A stretch of 64,000 nt of DNA from Nocardioides sp. LHD-245 (GCF_030929495.1 NZ_JAVFWN010000002.1:372001-436000); one strand, 5' to 3'; positions 1 to 8,271 are shown, counted from the first letter of the stretch. Notes: generated from the sequence alone by a model not told the origin. Numbers and translations: made by a program.

Positions 1-296
1 AGCTGCGCGCGGGACTGCTCGGCGTAGTTGGGCCCGATGTAGCACATCTCCGCCGCCTTGGCCCGGATCGCCTCGACGATCCTGGGGTGCTGGTGGCCGA
101 GGTTCATGTTGACCAGCTGGGACTGGAAGTCCAGGTAGCGGTTGCCCTCGTGGTCCCAGAACCACGCTCCCTCACCACCGGCGATCGGCGTCGCGTTGAC
201 GGCGCCCTGGTTGGACCAGGAGTGGATCACGTACGCCTTGTCCGCGGCGCGGATCCGGTCAGCGTCCCAGGTGGTGGCCACCTCGCTCGTCGTCAT
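1..296 (-). CDS. Class III (omega) aminotransferase, N-terminal part only
   Basis: The gene runs off the left edge; 98 codons are visible from an ATG at 296. The translation begins MTTSEVATTWDADRIRAADK and contains GEGAWFWDHEGNRYLDFQSQ and NLGHQHPRIVEAI, the usual N-terminal layout of PLP-dependent class III aminotransferases (beta-alanine/GABA/omega-amino acid:pyruvate type). The PLP lysine lies outside the window. It follows the AA_synth gene by 5 bases on the same strand, so the two are almost certainly co-transcribed from the promoter near 887. In this island it could transaminate the amino acid released from a carbamoyl or N-methylated intermediate (inference). Exact substrate unknown. 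Confidence 0.85.
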   Translation of the reverse strand, partial: MTTSEVATTWDADRIRAADKAYVIHSWSNQGAVNATPIAGGEGAWFWDHEGNRYLDFQSQLVNMNLGHQHPRIVEAIRAKAAEMCYIGPNYAEQSRAQ

Positions 297-301
297 GGCC
301 G

Positions 302-865
302 TCAGCTCGCCGAGGTCTCGGCACCGAAGGTCGCGAGGCGGGACAGCGGGCGACCGGAGCTGGCCGCGACGCAGCCGACGAGGATCTCGTTCGGCAGCGG
401 GGCACCGGGCACCTGGAGCGTCACCGTCTGGTGGTGCGAGCGCGTCTTGGCGTCGTTCTTGTGCTTGAGGGGGACGTCGATCGGGTCGCCGGGCAGGCCG
501 ACCTTCTCCGCCGCGGGCAGCAGCTCGGTGCCCTCCGCCGCGTTGCGGAAGACGTTGCCGAAGCGCAGGTTGTGGATCAGCGCCGAGCCGTGCTCCACCT
601 CGCCGCCGATGCCGACGAGCGCGACCTTGCCGAAGGCCTCGACCGGGGCGCCGAGGAGCTCCACGCAGGCGGGGCCGGTGAGCTGGCCGATCTCCTCGGC
701 GATCTCGTCGGCGAGCGTCACGAGGTCCTGGACGTAACCGGCGCCGTACGGGTTCTCGATCACGATCCCGACGAAGGCCAGGCGGTGGGCGGGCGACACG
801 TCCTGCCCGTTCTCCCGCTCGGTCACCTCCAGGTGCCGGACCGTCTTCCGCACCTTCATGGTCAT
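302..865 (-). CDS. Amino acid synthesis (AA_synth / DUF1185) family protein
   Basis: The product has 187 residues and matches in length and pattern the AA_synth family (PF06684, formerly DUF1185): an N-terminal MTMKVRKTVRHLEVTE segment, a central GGEVEHGSALIHNLRFGNVFR stretch and a C-terminal PNEILVGCVAASSGRP segment. No biochemical function is firmly established for the family; members often sit beside amidohydrolases and aminotransferases. A second ATG two codons in is also possible. The gene leads an operon with the class III aminotransferase and has the island's palindromic operator 21 bases upstream of its start. No signal peptide or membrane segment is visible. Confidence 0.75.
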   Translation of the reverse strand: MTMKVRKTVRHLEVTERENGQDVSPAHRLAFVGIVIENPYGAGYVQDLVTLADEIAEEIGQLTGPACVELLGAPVEAFGKVALVGIGGEVEHGSALIHNLRFGNVFRNAAEGTELLPAAEKVGLPGDPIDVPLKHKNDAKTRSHHQTVTLQVPGAPLPNEILVGCVAASSGRPLSRLATFGAETSAS

Positions 866-886
866 GTCTCCACCTCTCGCATCACT

Positions 887-911
887 GGTTCGTTAGTTGA
901 ACCGTTGGTCC
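887..911 (-). promoter_or_regulatory. Putative IclR-type operator 1, upstream of the AA_synth gene
   Basis: On the minus strand this reads GGACCAACGGTTC, seven bases, GAACC. The inner part is a GGTTC-N7-GAACC palindrome at 887-903. The same 25-base layout, read towards the regulated gene, recurs at 4625, 10447 and 20201. Binding by the IclR protein at 1087-1872 is inferred. Confidence 0.65.
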
Positions 912-1010
912 AGATACTGACGATGCGACGAGACCTTGTCAAGTGACATCGCGGATACGTCGCCGATACACGCCCGACATCGACGGCAGCACGGCAGCGG
1001 CACGACGGCA

Positions 1011-1054
1011 GCCCGACAGCGGCCCTGCCGGAGGACGGCGGGCCGCTGTCGGGC
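1011..1054 (-). terminator. Strong hairpin downstream of the iclR gene
   Basis: A perfect 15-base inverted repeat (1011-1025 with 1040-1054) encloses a 14-base loop, 33 bases beyond the iclR stop codon. There is no clear T-tract, as is common in high-GC actinobacteria. It probably separates iclR from the AA_synth operon. Apart from this hairpin and operator 1, nothing is seen between 866 and 1086. Confidence 0.6.
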
Positions 1055-1086
1055 CGGGTGGCTGGGGCGGGCTCAGCCCGCGCCGC

Positions 1087-1872
1087 TCACACCCGCAGGT
1101 CGGTCGGCAGCTGCAGGTCGGTGTAGGTCAGGAGCTCACCGAGCTTGCGCGAGGCCTCCAGCAGGCGGGGCGAGACCTCGGCCACCCACTCCGGGGTGAG
1201 CCGGAAGCTCGGCCCCCCGATCCACACGGCGTACGGGTAGCTGTCGGCCACCCGCACCGGCGCCGCGACGGACGTCGCCCCCTCCTCGAGCTCGTCGCGG
1301 GAGTGGGCGTAGCCACGCTCGCGGATCTCGCGGAGCATCGCGACGAACGCCTCGGCACCCCCGAGGGACGCCGGGCCGTGCCGGTCGATGTCCTCGACGT
1401 ACTCGTCGAGCTTCGCCTTGTCCAGCATGGCCAGGAGCACCTTGCCGGTCGAGGTCGACCAGACCGGCTGGGTCCGCGGCACCGGCTTCATGGTCTGCCC
1501 GATCAGGCGCGGGCCGGCGGCCTGCGCCACGACCATGACGTTGGGCGGGTGCAGCACGTCGAAGCCGCAGGTCTCCTGGGTGTCGGCGGCCAGGTCGGCC
1601 AGCACCTGACGCATGTGGCGGTAGCCGCCGTTGCTGTCGAGGAAGCCGCCGACGATGGAGAGCAGTCCGAGCGAGACCTTGTAGCGACGCGTGTCGGGGT
1701 CGAGGGTCAGCCAGCTCTCCCTCTCCAGGACGCTGAGCACGCGGTAGCAGGTCGCCTTCGGGATGCCCGACTCTCGCGCGATCTCGCTGAGTCCGACGCC
1801 GTTCGGGTGAGCGGCGACGGCCCGCAGGACCCAGATCGTGCGACGCACGAGTCCCGATTCGTTGGCTGCCAT
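1087..1872 (-). CDS. IclR-family transcriptional regulator
   Basis: The 261-residue protein has an N-terminal winged helix (about residues 10-70) with the recognition region LSEIARESGIPKATCYRVLS, followed by an IclR effector domain to the C-terminus. Length and two-domain layout are typical. It lies just downstream of dppC on the same strand, 93 bases apart with a hairpin between. It is the only dedicated regulator in the 21-kb catabolic island, and repeated GGTTC/GAACC palindromes lie in front of the other operons, so it is the natural candidate to bind them. The ligand is unknown; a pathway substrate or intermediate would be expected. Whether it activates or represses cannot be read from sequence. 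Confidence 0.9.
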   Translation of the reverse strand: MAANESGLVRRTIWVLRAVAAHPNGVGLSEIARESGIPKATCYRVLSVLERESWLTLDPDTRRYKVSLGLLSIVGGFLDSNGGYRHMRQVLADLAADTQETCGFDVLHPPNVMVVAQAAGPRLIGQTMKPVPRTQPVWSTSTGKVLLAMLDKAKLDEYVEDIDRHGPASLGGAEAFVAMLREIRERGYAHSRDELEEGATSVAAPVRVADSYPYAVWIGGPSFRLTPEWVAEVSPRLLEASRKLGELLTYTDLQLPTDLRV

Positions 1873-1920
1873 GAGGTCCCTCCATGGTGATGTCGGCCGA
1901 ACACTAGCGCAGGTGTACCA

Positions 1921-1954
1921 ACGTGCCGCCCGGTCGGCAGGCCGAGCGGCACGT
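1921..1954 (-). terminator. Hairpin between dppC-like gene and iclR
   Basis: ACGTGCCGC at 1921-1929 pairs perfectly with GCGGCACGT at 1946-1954 around a 16-base loop, just after the permease stop at 1966. It may reduce read-through into iclR. Confidence 0.4.
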
Positions 1955-1965
1955 CGTCGTCGGCA

Positions 1966-2844
1966 TCACCGCAGGGTCGGATCGAAGGTGTCGCGCAGGC
2001 CGTCGCCGACCAGGTTCAGGCTCAGCACGGTGATCAGGATCGCGACACCGGGGAAGATGCTGATGTGCGGCGCGGAGGCGACGTACTGCCGTCCGCTGGC
2101 CAGCATCGCGCCCCACTCCGGGCTCGGCGGCTGGGCGCCCAGCCCGAGGAAGCTCAGCGAGGAGATGCCGACGATCGCCAGTGCCAGTCCCACCGTGGTG
2201 ATGACGATGATGGGCGCGTTGATGTTCGGGAGCACATGTCGCCAGGCGATCCGTGGGCCGCGGACACCGGAGGCATGGGCGGCCTCGATGTACTCCTTGC
2301 CCATCACCTCGAAGGTCGCGCCGCGCACGACGCGCGCGTACTGCGGGATGTAGGTGATGCCGATCGCGATGGCGGCGTTGCGCAGACTGGGCCCGGCGAC
2401 GGCCACCACCAGGATCGCGAGCAGGAAGTAGGGGAACGAGAGCACCAGGTCCATCGCACGCATCAGCAGACTGTCCGCGACGCCGCCGCGGTAGCCGGCG
2501 AGGACGCCGATCAGCGTGCCGACGACGCCGCTCAGCGCGACCGAGCCGACCGCGGCCAGCAAGGTCGAGCGGGCGCCGATCATGATCCGGCTGAGGATGT
2601 CGCGGCCGAACTCGTCGCGCCCCAGCCACGCATCGCCGCTCGGGCCCGCGCGCCGCAGGTCCAGGTGCTGCGCGGCCGGGTCGTGCGGCGCGATCCACGG
2701 CGCGAGCACCGCGGCGAGGACCAGCAGCACGAGCACCACCAGGCCCACGACCGCGGCCCGGTTGCGACTGAAGGTGCGCCAGGTCTCCGCCCAGCGCGTC
2801 GGCTCGGCCGACGGAAGGGTCATCCCCGTAGTCTCCTGCGTCAT
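1966..2844 (-). CDS. ABC transporter permease, DppC/OppC type
   Basis: The 292-residue inner-membrane permease has about six hydrophobic segments. The first follows a cytoplasmic tail (residues about 25-50, rich in VVLVLLVLAAVLAPW). A typical OppC N-terminal domain with DPAAQHLDLRRAGPSGDAWLG follows, and near the C-terminal third the EAA coupling loop EYIEAAHASGVRGPRIAWRH. I chose the ATG at 2844, one base after the upstream permease stop, because an in-frame start further upstream would lie wholly inside that gene. It pairs with the DppB-type protein, with the ATPases at 10504-12647 and with the lipoprotein at 18613. Confidence 0.9.
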   Translation of the reverse strand: MTQETTGMTLPSAEPTRWAETWRTFSRNRAAVVGLVVLVLLVLAAVLAPWIAPHDPAAQHLDLRRAGPSGDAWLGRDEFGRDILSRIMIGARSTLLAAVGSVALSGVVGTLIGVLAGYRGGVADSLLMRAMDLVLSFPYFLLAILVVAVAGPSLRNAAIAIGITYIPQYARVVRGATFEVMGKEYIEAAHASGVRGPRIAWRHVLPNINAPIIVITTVGLALAIVGISSLSFLGLGAQPPSPEWGAMLASGRQYVASAPHISIFPGVAILITVLSLNLVGDGLRDTFDPTLR

Positions 2845-2845
2845 C

Positions 2846-3766
2846 TCACAGTCCCCTCTGCCTCGGGTCGACCCACTTGTAGAGCACGTCGACGGCCAGG
2901 TTGAGCAACACGAACACGACTGTTCCCAGCAGCACCGCGCCACGGACGATCGGGTAGTCACGGCCCTCGATGGCGGTGACCATCAGCCGGCCCATGCCCG
3001 GGATGCCGAAGATCGTCTCGGTCAGCACCGCGCCTCCGATCAGGGCGCCGAACTGGAGGCCGATGACGGTCAGCACGGGCCCCAGTGCGTTCTTCAGGGC
3101 GTACTTGAGCACGACCATCCGCTCGGGCATCCCCGCGGCCCGGGCGGTGCGCACGTAGTCGCTGCCGAGCACCTCCAACATGCTGGAGCGGGTCAGCCGC
3201 GTGATCACCGCCAGCGGATAGGTGCTCAGCGCCAGGGCCGGCAGCACCAGGTGGCCGTAGGTGCCCCACCCGAAGGCGGGGAAGATCGAGAGCTTCACCG
3301 AGAAGAGGATGATCAGCAGGATCGCGAGCCAGAACACCGGCATCGAGACCAGCGCGAGCACGCCGACCCGGACCACGTTGTCGATCCACGAGTACTGCTT
3401 GACCGCCGTCAGGATGCCGACGCCGACACCGACGACCACGGCGAGCAGCATCGCGGTGACGGCGAGGGTGGCGCTGACCGATGCGGTCCGGCCGAGCTCG
3501 GAGACGACGTCGCGACCGCTGCGGTAGGACTCGCCGAGGTCACCGCCCAGCGCGTCGCCGATGAACGAGAAGTACTGAACGACGACCGAGCGGTCCAGCC
3601 CCAGCTCGTGGTTGAGGCGCGCGACCTCGTCGGGGGTCGCGTTCTGGCCGAGCAGCAGGGTCGTGGGATCGCCCGGCGCCAGCGAGAGGGCGACGAAGAC
3701 GACGAATGCGATGACCAGCAGCAACGGCACCAGCTGGGCGACGCGCTTGAAGATGTAGAGAGCCAT
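2846..3766 (-). CDS. ABC transporter permease, DppB/OppB type
   Basis: The 306-residue permease starts MALYIFKRVAQLVPLLLVIA, the standard first membrane helix of DppB/OppB proteins. It has the conserved LAPGDPTTLLLG and LGLDRSVVVQYF periplasmic-loop motifs and a C-terminal EAA-type loop (GSDYVRTARAAGMPERMVVL). About six transmembrane helices are apparent. It lies 27 bases after the crotonase gene and one base before dppC, so the three form one minus-strand operon. The importer's substrate is probably the compound degraded by this island rather than a peptide (inference). Confidence 0.9.
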   Translation of the reverse strand: MALYIFKRVAQLVPLLLVIAFVVFVALSLAPGDPTTLLLGQNATPDEVARLNHELGLDRSVVVQYFSFIGDALGGDLGESYRSGRDVVSELGRTASVSATLAVTAMLLAVVVGVGVGILTAVKQYSWIDNVVRVGVLALVSMPVFWLAILLIILFSVKLSIFPAFGWGTYGHLVLPALALSTYPLAVITRLTRSSMLEVLGSDYVRTARAAGMPERMVVLKYALKNALGPVLTVIGLQFGALIGGAVLTETIFGIPGMGRLMVTAIEGRDYPIVRGAVLLGTVVFVLLNLAVDVLYKWVDPRQRGL

Positions 3767-3793
3767 GGCTCCTCCTGTCCGGGGCTCGGTCGG

Positions 3794-4615
3794 TCAGCTC
3801 GTCCGGTACGGCGTGTCGCGGGCGTCGAGGAAGGCCCGGAAGCCGTCCTTGGCCCGGATCTCCCGCAGCCGGTCCCGCTCGGGGAGCCCGGTCGAGTCCA
3901 GGACGAGGGTGTCGGCGAAGCGGTGGCCCATCTGCAGGCCCTTGAAGCCCTGCGTGTCGAGCATCATCCGCACCGAGCGCTTCACCGACTGCAGCGTCAG
4001 CAGCGGCGCGTTGGCGATCCGGTGCGCGAGGGCCAGCGCCTCACGGTCGACCGCGTCGTCCTCGACGACGCGGTTGACCAGGCCGAGGCGGTAGGCCTCC
4101 TCCGCGTCGACGCTGTCGCCGGTGAGGTACATGTGGTTCATCAGCTTGAAGTGCGTGAGCCACGGCAGGAGCAGCAGCGGGGACAGCGTCCCGTGCCGGA
4201 TCTCCGGCTCGCCGAACGAGGCGGACCGGCCGCAGATGGTCAGGTCGCCGATCAGTGCGAGGTTGCAGCCCGCGGCCAGCGCGACGCCCTTGACTGAGGT
4301 GATCAGCGGCTTGTCGAGGTACCACAGCCGCTCGATCATCCGCGCATTGCGCTGCGCGATCGCGTCGACCTCCATGGTGGTGGTCGGAGCCGGGTCGTTG
4401 ACGAGGTCGACACCGGAGGAGAAGGCGCGATCGCCGTCGGCGGCGAGGACCACGACCTTGACGCCGACATCGGACTCCACGTCCTCGATCGCGCGGTTCA
4501 GCTCGGTGACCGTCTGCTGACGCAACGCGTTCAGCGCCGCCGGACGTGCCAGAGTGATCACCGCGACCTGGTCGTCGCGCTCCACCCGGATGTCCTCGAA
4601 CACTGGCTCCACCAT
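3794..4615 (-). CDS. Enoyl-CoA hydratase/isomerase (crotonase) family protein
   Basis: The 273-residue protein has the crotonase fold signatures: ALNALRQQTV near the N-terminus, the oxyanion-hole segments DRAFSSGVDL and KGVALAAGCNLALIGD, and FGEPEIRHG. Of the two glutamates used by classical enoyl-CoA hydratase, the one in PEI is kept, but the one expected in AAGCxLAL is asparagine. Hydratase activity is therefore doubtful; another crotonase reaction (isomerase, hydrolase or C-C cleavage) is possible. It is the first gene of the operon with dppB and dppC and starts 9 bases after operator 2. Its role is not clear from context; it might handle a CoA thioester made by the ADP-forming synthetase. 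Confidence 0.8.
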   Translation of the reverse strand: MVEPVFEDIRVERDDQVAVITLARPAALNALRQQTVTELNRAIEDVESDVGVKVVVLAADGDRAFSSGVDLVNDPAPTTTMEVDAIAQRNARMIERLWYLDKPLITSVKGVALAAGCNLALIGDLTICGRSASFGEPEIRHGTLSPLLLLPWLTHFKLMNHMYLTGDSVDAEEAYRLGLVNRVVEDDAVDREALALAHRIANAPLLTLQSVKRSVRMMLDTQGFKGLQMGHRFADTLVLDSTGLPERDRLREIRAKDGFRAFLDARDTPYRTS

Positions 4616-4624
4616 CCCTGCCCT

Positions 4625-4649
4625 GGTTCGATGATCGAACCGTCGATTC
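4625..4649 (-). promoter_or_regulatory. Putative IclR-type operator 2, upstream of the crotonase-dppBC operon
   Basis: The core is a GGTTC-GATGATC-GAACC palindrome (4625-4641). On the minus strand it is preceded by GAATCGAC, giving the same 25-base arrangement as operators 1, 4 and 5. It ends only 9 bases before the crotonase start codon. Confidence 0.65.
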
Positions 4650-4789
4650 GTTTTAGCACAATGAACGCCACGACGGACTCCGCTGTCAAGAGGTTCGGGC
4701 GGACCGAGCGCCGATCGACGGGGCGCGCAACCGATCCGATCGCGATCGCGAGGGCCGGATCGCCGGAATCCATTGACACACCCCGGAGC

Positions 4790-4834
4790 GATTGGTTCAC
4801 TGTTGAGACTTTCAGTTCATTGAGTGAACCAATC
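4790..4834. promoter_or_regulatory. Putative double operator 3, upstream of the amidohydrolase operon
   Basis: A perfect 12-base inverted repeat, GATTGGTTCACT at 4790-4801 and AGTGAACCAATC at 4823-4834, is separated by 21 bases. Inside it lies a second site, AGTTC-N7-GAACC (4814-4830), matching the 17-base operator core. The arrangement looks like two regulator sites spaced 20 bases apart, 34 bases upstream of the amidohydrolase start. Confidence 0.65.
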
Positions 4835-4867
4835 CTCGGCGTTCGGCCGGGAGGAAGGCCGGGGCGC

Positions 4868-6226
4868 ATGGAGTTCGACATCGCCATCACGGGGGCCGAG
4901 CTGGTCGACCCCCTCTGGGGTCAGCGAAAGGCTACGCTCGCGATCCGCGACGGCCGGATCGCGGGCTGGATCGACCCCGCGGTGCCCGTCGACGCCGGCG
5001 AGGTCATCGACGCGCGCGGCAAGGTCGTCCTCCCCGGCGTCATCGACCCGCACACGCACTTCGGCTACGCACAGTCCTTCGAGGCCGACCTCGCGAGCGA
5101 GACCCGGTCCGCCGCCCTCGGCGGCGTCACATCGATCCTCTCCTTCTACCGTCAGTACCAGGGCATGGCGCCCGCGCCGTACGACGAGCTGCCGGAGCTG
5201 ATCGCGGCGATCGGCCAGTCCGCGCACGTCGACGTGGGCATCCACTTCGGCATGCTCGCGGAAACACAGGTGGACCAGATCGAGAAGTACGCCGGCCAGG
5301 GCGTCACCTCCCACAAGTTCTACATGGCCTATCGCGGCGCCGACGGTGCCACGGTCGGCATGGTCAACGAGTGCGACGACGGCCTGCTGCTGGAGGGGCT
5401 GGCGAAGGTCGCCGCCGTCGACGGCGTCGCGTGCATCCACGCCGAGAACACCGACATCGTCAACCGGTCCATGCGCCAGGTGCGGGAGGCCGGCGAGCAG
5501 GGCCTGCGCGCCTGGTCGAACGCCCGGCCCGCCTTCGCGGAGGCGGAGAACATCCGCCGGGTCGCGTTCCTCGCCGACCACGTGGACGCGACGATCTACC
5601 TGGTCCACATCGGCTCGCAGGAGTCCCTCGACGCAGCCCGGCACGTCCGCGCCACGGGCAGCCGGGCCTGGGTCGAGACCTGCCCCCACTACCTGACCCA
5701 CACCTACGACAGCCCGGTCGGCTCGATGGCCAAGATCAACCCACCGGTCCGCAGCGCCGACGACGTCGAGGCGCTGTGGCAGGGACTCATCGACGGCTCG
5801 GTCGACACGGTCGGCACCGACCACTGCGCCGTACCCCGGGAACGCAAGGAGGGCGACATCTGGTCCGCCGCCGCCGGCTTCCCGGGTATGGCGACCACGC
5901 TCCCGGTCCTCCTCTCCGAGGGCCACCACCGCCGCGGCATGACCCTGCAGCGGATCGCCCAGGTCCTCTCCGGCAACGCGGCGTCGATCTTCGGCATGTC
6001 GCAGAAGGGGACGCTGCGTCCCGGCGCCGACGCGGACGTGGCGATCTGCGACCTCGACCTGGAGCGCACCGTGCGCCACGAGGAGCTGGGCAGCTTCTGC
6101 GACTACAGCATCCTCGACGGCCAGCGCCTGCGCGGCTGGCCGGTCCGCACGCTGATCCGCGGCGTCACCGTCGCCCTCGACGGCGAGGTCGTCGGCACGC
6201 CGACCGGCGCGTTCATCCATCGCTGA
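4868..6226 (+). CDS. Cyclic amidohydrolase, dihydropyrimidinase/hydantoinase/allantoinase family
   Basis: The 452-residue metal-dependent hydrolase carries the complete binuclear site of the family: H62 and H64 in DPHTHFGY, a lysine expected to be carboxylated (K150, SHKFYMAY), H191 (IHAEN), H247 (LVHIGS) and D318 (GTDHCAV). Such enzymes open cyclic amides or ureides (dihydropyrimidines, hydantoins, allantoin). The ATG at 4868 was chosen because GGGAGGAAGG lies just upstream and homology begins there; in-frame codons further upstream overlap the operator. It leads a plus-strand operon with the carbamoylase and the flavin monooxygenase. Ring opening followed by decarbamoylation by the next gene product is the likely sequence. 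The true substrate cannot be told from sequence. Confidence 0.88.
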   Translation: MEFDIAITGAELVDPLWGQRKATLAIRDGRIAGWIDPAVPVDAGEVIDARGKVVLPGVIDPHTHFGYAQSFEADLASETRSAALGGVTSILSFYRQYQGMAPAPYDELPELIAAIGQSAHVDVGIHFGMLAETQVDQIEKYAGQGVTSHKFYMAYRGADGATVGMVNECDDGLLLEGLAKVAAVDGVACIHAENTDIVNRSMRQVREAGEQGLRAWSNARPAFAEAENIRRVAFLADHVDATIYLVHIGSQESLDAARHVRATGSRAWVETCPHYLTHTYDSPVGSMAKINPPVRSADDVEALWQGLIDGSVDTVGTDHCAVPRERKEGDIWSAAAGFPGMATTLPVLLSEGHHRRGMTLQRIAQVLSGNAASIFGMSQKGTLRPGADADVAICDLDLERTVRHEELGSFCDYSILDGQRLRGWPVRTLIRGVTVALDGEVVGTPTGAFIHR

Positions 6227-6286
6227 TCCGTCTCCCACGGACGGCACCCCACCCCTGATGAGGAAGAAGAAGAGGTAGCTCCAGCA

Positions 6287-7189
6287 ATGAAGGCAAAGGT
6301 ACTGCTGATCCAGAACGGACCGGCGACGACCGACCCCCAGAAGAACGTCGACGACAACCTGGCGCTGGTGGCCGAGGCCACCAAGGACTTCAAGCCCGAC
6401 TTCGTCCTGTTCAGCGAGCTCTCGAACACCCAGTACTTCTGCGGCTACAACACCCCCGAGCACTTCTCGCTCGCGGAGCCGATCGACGGGCCGTCGGTAC
6501 GTCGCCACCAGGAGCTCGCCAAGGAGCTCGGCGCCTACGTCATCTTCCCGTTCTACGAGAAGGGCGAGGTCAAGGGCGAGTTCTACAACAGCGCGGCCGT
6601 GATCGACCGCGAGGGCAACCTGGTCCCCGGCGACCTGCCCGACGGCCGCCAGGTGCGGGTCTACCGGAAGAACCACATCCCCGACCAGTGGTCGTACTCC
6701 CCCGGCCTCAACGAGCGGTACTACTTCAAGGAGGGGCCGGGCCTGGCGACCTTCAAGACGGAGTACGGCAAGATCTCGATCCTCATCTGCTACGAGCGCT
6801 CGTTCCCCGAGGCCTGGCGGGTGCTGGCCCTGCAGGGCTCGAAGATCATGTTCGTGCCCGTCGCCGCCTGGGGCCCGAACCGGGCCGACTCCTGGGGCGG
6901 GGAGCTGCGCACCGCGGCCATCCAGAACGGCCTGTTCGTGGTCGCCTCCAACAAGGGCGGGCTCGAGGAGACCGAGGGACCGCGCCAGATGTTCGGCGCC
7001 AGCCGGATCTTCTCGCCCCTGGGCGAGGAGCTCGCCGCCGGACCGGCCGGTGAGGGACCGTTCGTCCTCACCGCCGAGCTCGACCTCGACCAGGTCGACC
7101 AGCACGGCGTGCGGTACACCTTCTTCCGGGACCGTCGTCCGGAGCTCTACGGCACCCTGAGCGACGACATCGCTCGCGGCGTCCTCTGA
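6287..7189 (+). CDS. Nitrilase-superfamily amidohydrolase, N-carbamoyl-amino acid hydrolase / beta-ureidopropionase-like
   Basis: The 300-residue protein has the nitrilase catalytic residues in order: Glu44 (FSELSNTQYF), Lys128 (YRKNHIPDQW) and Cys168 (ILICYERSFPE). The YRKNHIPD and FPEAWR motifs are those of beta-ureidopropionases and N-carbamoylputrescine amidases. It probably hydrolyses the N-carbamoyl amino acid made by the preceding cyclic amidohydrolase to the free amino acid, CO2 and ammonia. It lies 60 bases after that gene, behind a purine-rich ribosome site (GAGGAAGAAGAAGAGG), and 7 bases before the LLM oxidoreductase. Cytoplasmic, no signal peptide. Confidence 0.88.
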   Translation: MKAKVLLIQNGPATTDPQKNVDDNLALVAEATKDFKPDFVLFSELSNTQYFCGYNTPEHFSLAEPIDGPSVRRHQELAKELGAYVIFPFYEKGEVKGEFYNSAAVIDREGNLVPGDLPDGRQVRVYRKNHIPDQWSYSPGLNERYYFKEGPGLATFKTEYGKISILICYERSFPEAWRVLALQGSKIMFVPVAAWGPNRADSWGGELRTAAIQNGLFVVASNKGGLEETEGPRQMFGASRIFSPLGEELAAGPAGEGPFVLTAELDLDQVDQHGVRYTFFRDRRPELYGTLSDDIARGVL

Positions 7190-7196
7190 GGCCGCG

Positions 7197-8204
7197 ATGG
7201 ATGTCGGAGTCTTCCTCGGATCCCAGTACTCGGCCGACGAGGACATCGCCGCCGCGGTCACCGGACTCATCGAGCAGACCAAGCTGATCCGGGACAACGG
7301 GTACGACGCCGTCTGGCTCGGCCAGCACTTCCTGAGCCACCCGGAGCAGTACCTGCAGACGACCCCGCTGCTGGCGCGGCTGGCCGCGGAGGCCGGGGAG
7401 ATGAACGTCGGCACCAACCTGCTGCTGCTGCCGATGCTCAACCCGGTCGACGTGGCCGAGCAGTACGCCACGATGGACGTCATCACCGGTGGGCGGCTGA
7501 TCCTCGGGGTGGGCCTCGGCTATCGCGCCGAGGAGTTCGCCGCGATGCAGCTGGACAAGAAGGACCGCGTCGGCCGGCTGGTCGAGGGCGTCGAGATCCT
7601 CAAGCGGCTCTGGACCGAGGACCACGTCTCCTTCCAGGGCAAGCACTTCACGCTCGACGACGTCAGCATCGCGCCCAAGCCGCTGCAGGGCCCCCGGCCG
7701 CAGATCTGGTTCGGCGCGACGGCGGACAAGGCCATCCAGCGCGCCGCCACCCACGCGGACGCCTGGATCGCGACGTCCATGACCGAGTGGGGCGAGATGA
7801 AGCGCCAGGTCGACCTCTACCACCAGGCGCGCGCCGATGCGGGCCTGGACCGGGAGGTGCGCTTCGCCAAGTGCGTCGAGCTCTTCGTCGGCGACGACAA
7901 GGAGAGCGCGCTGCGCGAGGCCGAGCCGTTCATCGGCGCCAAGTACAAGGCGTACTACTCCTGGGGCATGGGCGACAACGTGCCCGGCGAGAGCGGCGCC
8001 AACATCAGCGACTTCGGCGACCTGACCAAGAACAGGTTCATCGTCGGTGGGCCCGAGGACGTCATCGCGGACTGCCTCCACCACCGCGACGTCCTGGGCG
8101 TGACGGACCTGATCGTCCGGCTCAACTTCCCGGGCATGCCCAAGGAGCTGGTGCACCGCAACATCGAGCGGTTCGCCACCGAGGTGATCCCGCACATCCG
8201 CTGA
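7197..8204 (+). CDS. LLM-class flavin-dependent oxidoreductase (bacterial luciferase-like)
   Basis: The 335-residue protein fits the luciferase-like monooxygenase family: an N-terminal beta-strand MDVGVFLGSQYS, GYDAVWLGQHF, TNLLLLPMLNPVDVAEQYATMDVITGGRLILGVGLGYR split over its barrel, and RPQIWFGATADKAIQRAATHADAW. Such enzymes use reduced flavin and O2; no flavin reductase is seen in the window. It is the last gene of the amidohydrolase operon. Members of this family open uracil (RutA) or oxidise N-heterocycles and amines, so it may carry out the initial oxidative attack on the island's substrate (inference). A dedicated F420 cofactor cannot be excluded. Confidence 0.82.
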   Translation: MDVGVFLGSQYSADEDIAAAVTGLIEQTKLIRDNGYDAVWLGQHFLSHPEQYLQTTPLLARLAAEAGEMNVGTNLLLLPMLNPVDVAEQYATMDVITGGRLILGVGLGYRAEEFAAMQLDKKDRVGRLVEGVEILKRLWTEDHVSFQGKHFTLDDVSIAPKPLQGPRPQIWFGATADKAIQRAATHADAWIATSMTEWGEMKRQVDLYHQARADAGLDREVRFAKCVELFVGDDKESALREAEPFIGAKYKAYYSWGMGDNVPGESGANISDFGDLTKNRFIVGGPEDVIADCLHHRDVLGVTDLIVRLNFPGMPKELVHRNIERFATEVIPHIR

Positions 8205-8221
8205 GCCTGAGCGGCCGGCAG

Positions 8222-8263
8222 GCGCCGCGGCAGCGCACCCGAGGGGTTGCGGTGCCGCGGCGC
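8222..8263. terminator. Bidirectional hairpin between convergent genes
   Basis: GCGCCGCGGCA (8222-8232) pairs perfectly with TGCCGCGGCGC (8253-8263), lying between the LLM gene and the convergent acyl-CoA synthetase gene. Confidence 0.6.
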
Positions 8264-8271
8264 TCGTGCGT

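Noticed and set aside
4817..7486. Very long open frame on the minus strand across the amidohydrolase, carbamoylase and monooxygenase genes
   Set aside because: It is antisense to three genes with full catalytic motifs. Its translation is low-complexity (Val/Asp/Arg/Gly/Leu-rich) with no family pattern, typical of frames left open by high third-position GC.
4868..8204. A Rut-type uracil degradation operon
   Set aside because: An LLM monooxygenase and an amidohydrolase are present, but RutB-, RutC-, RutD- and RutF-like genes are absent and the carbamoylase is of the nitrilase type.
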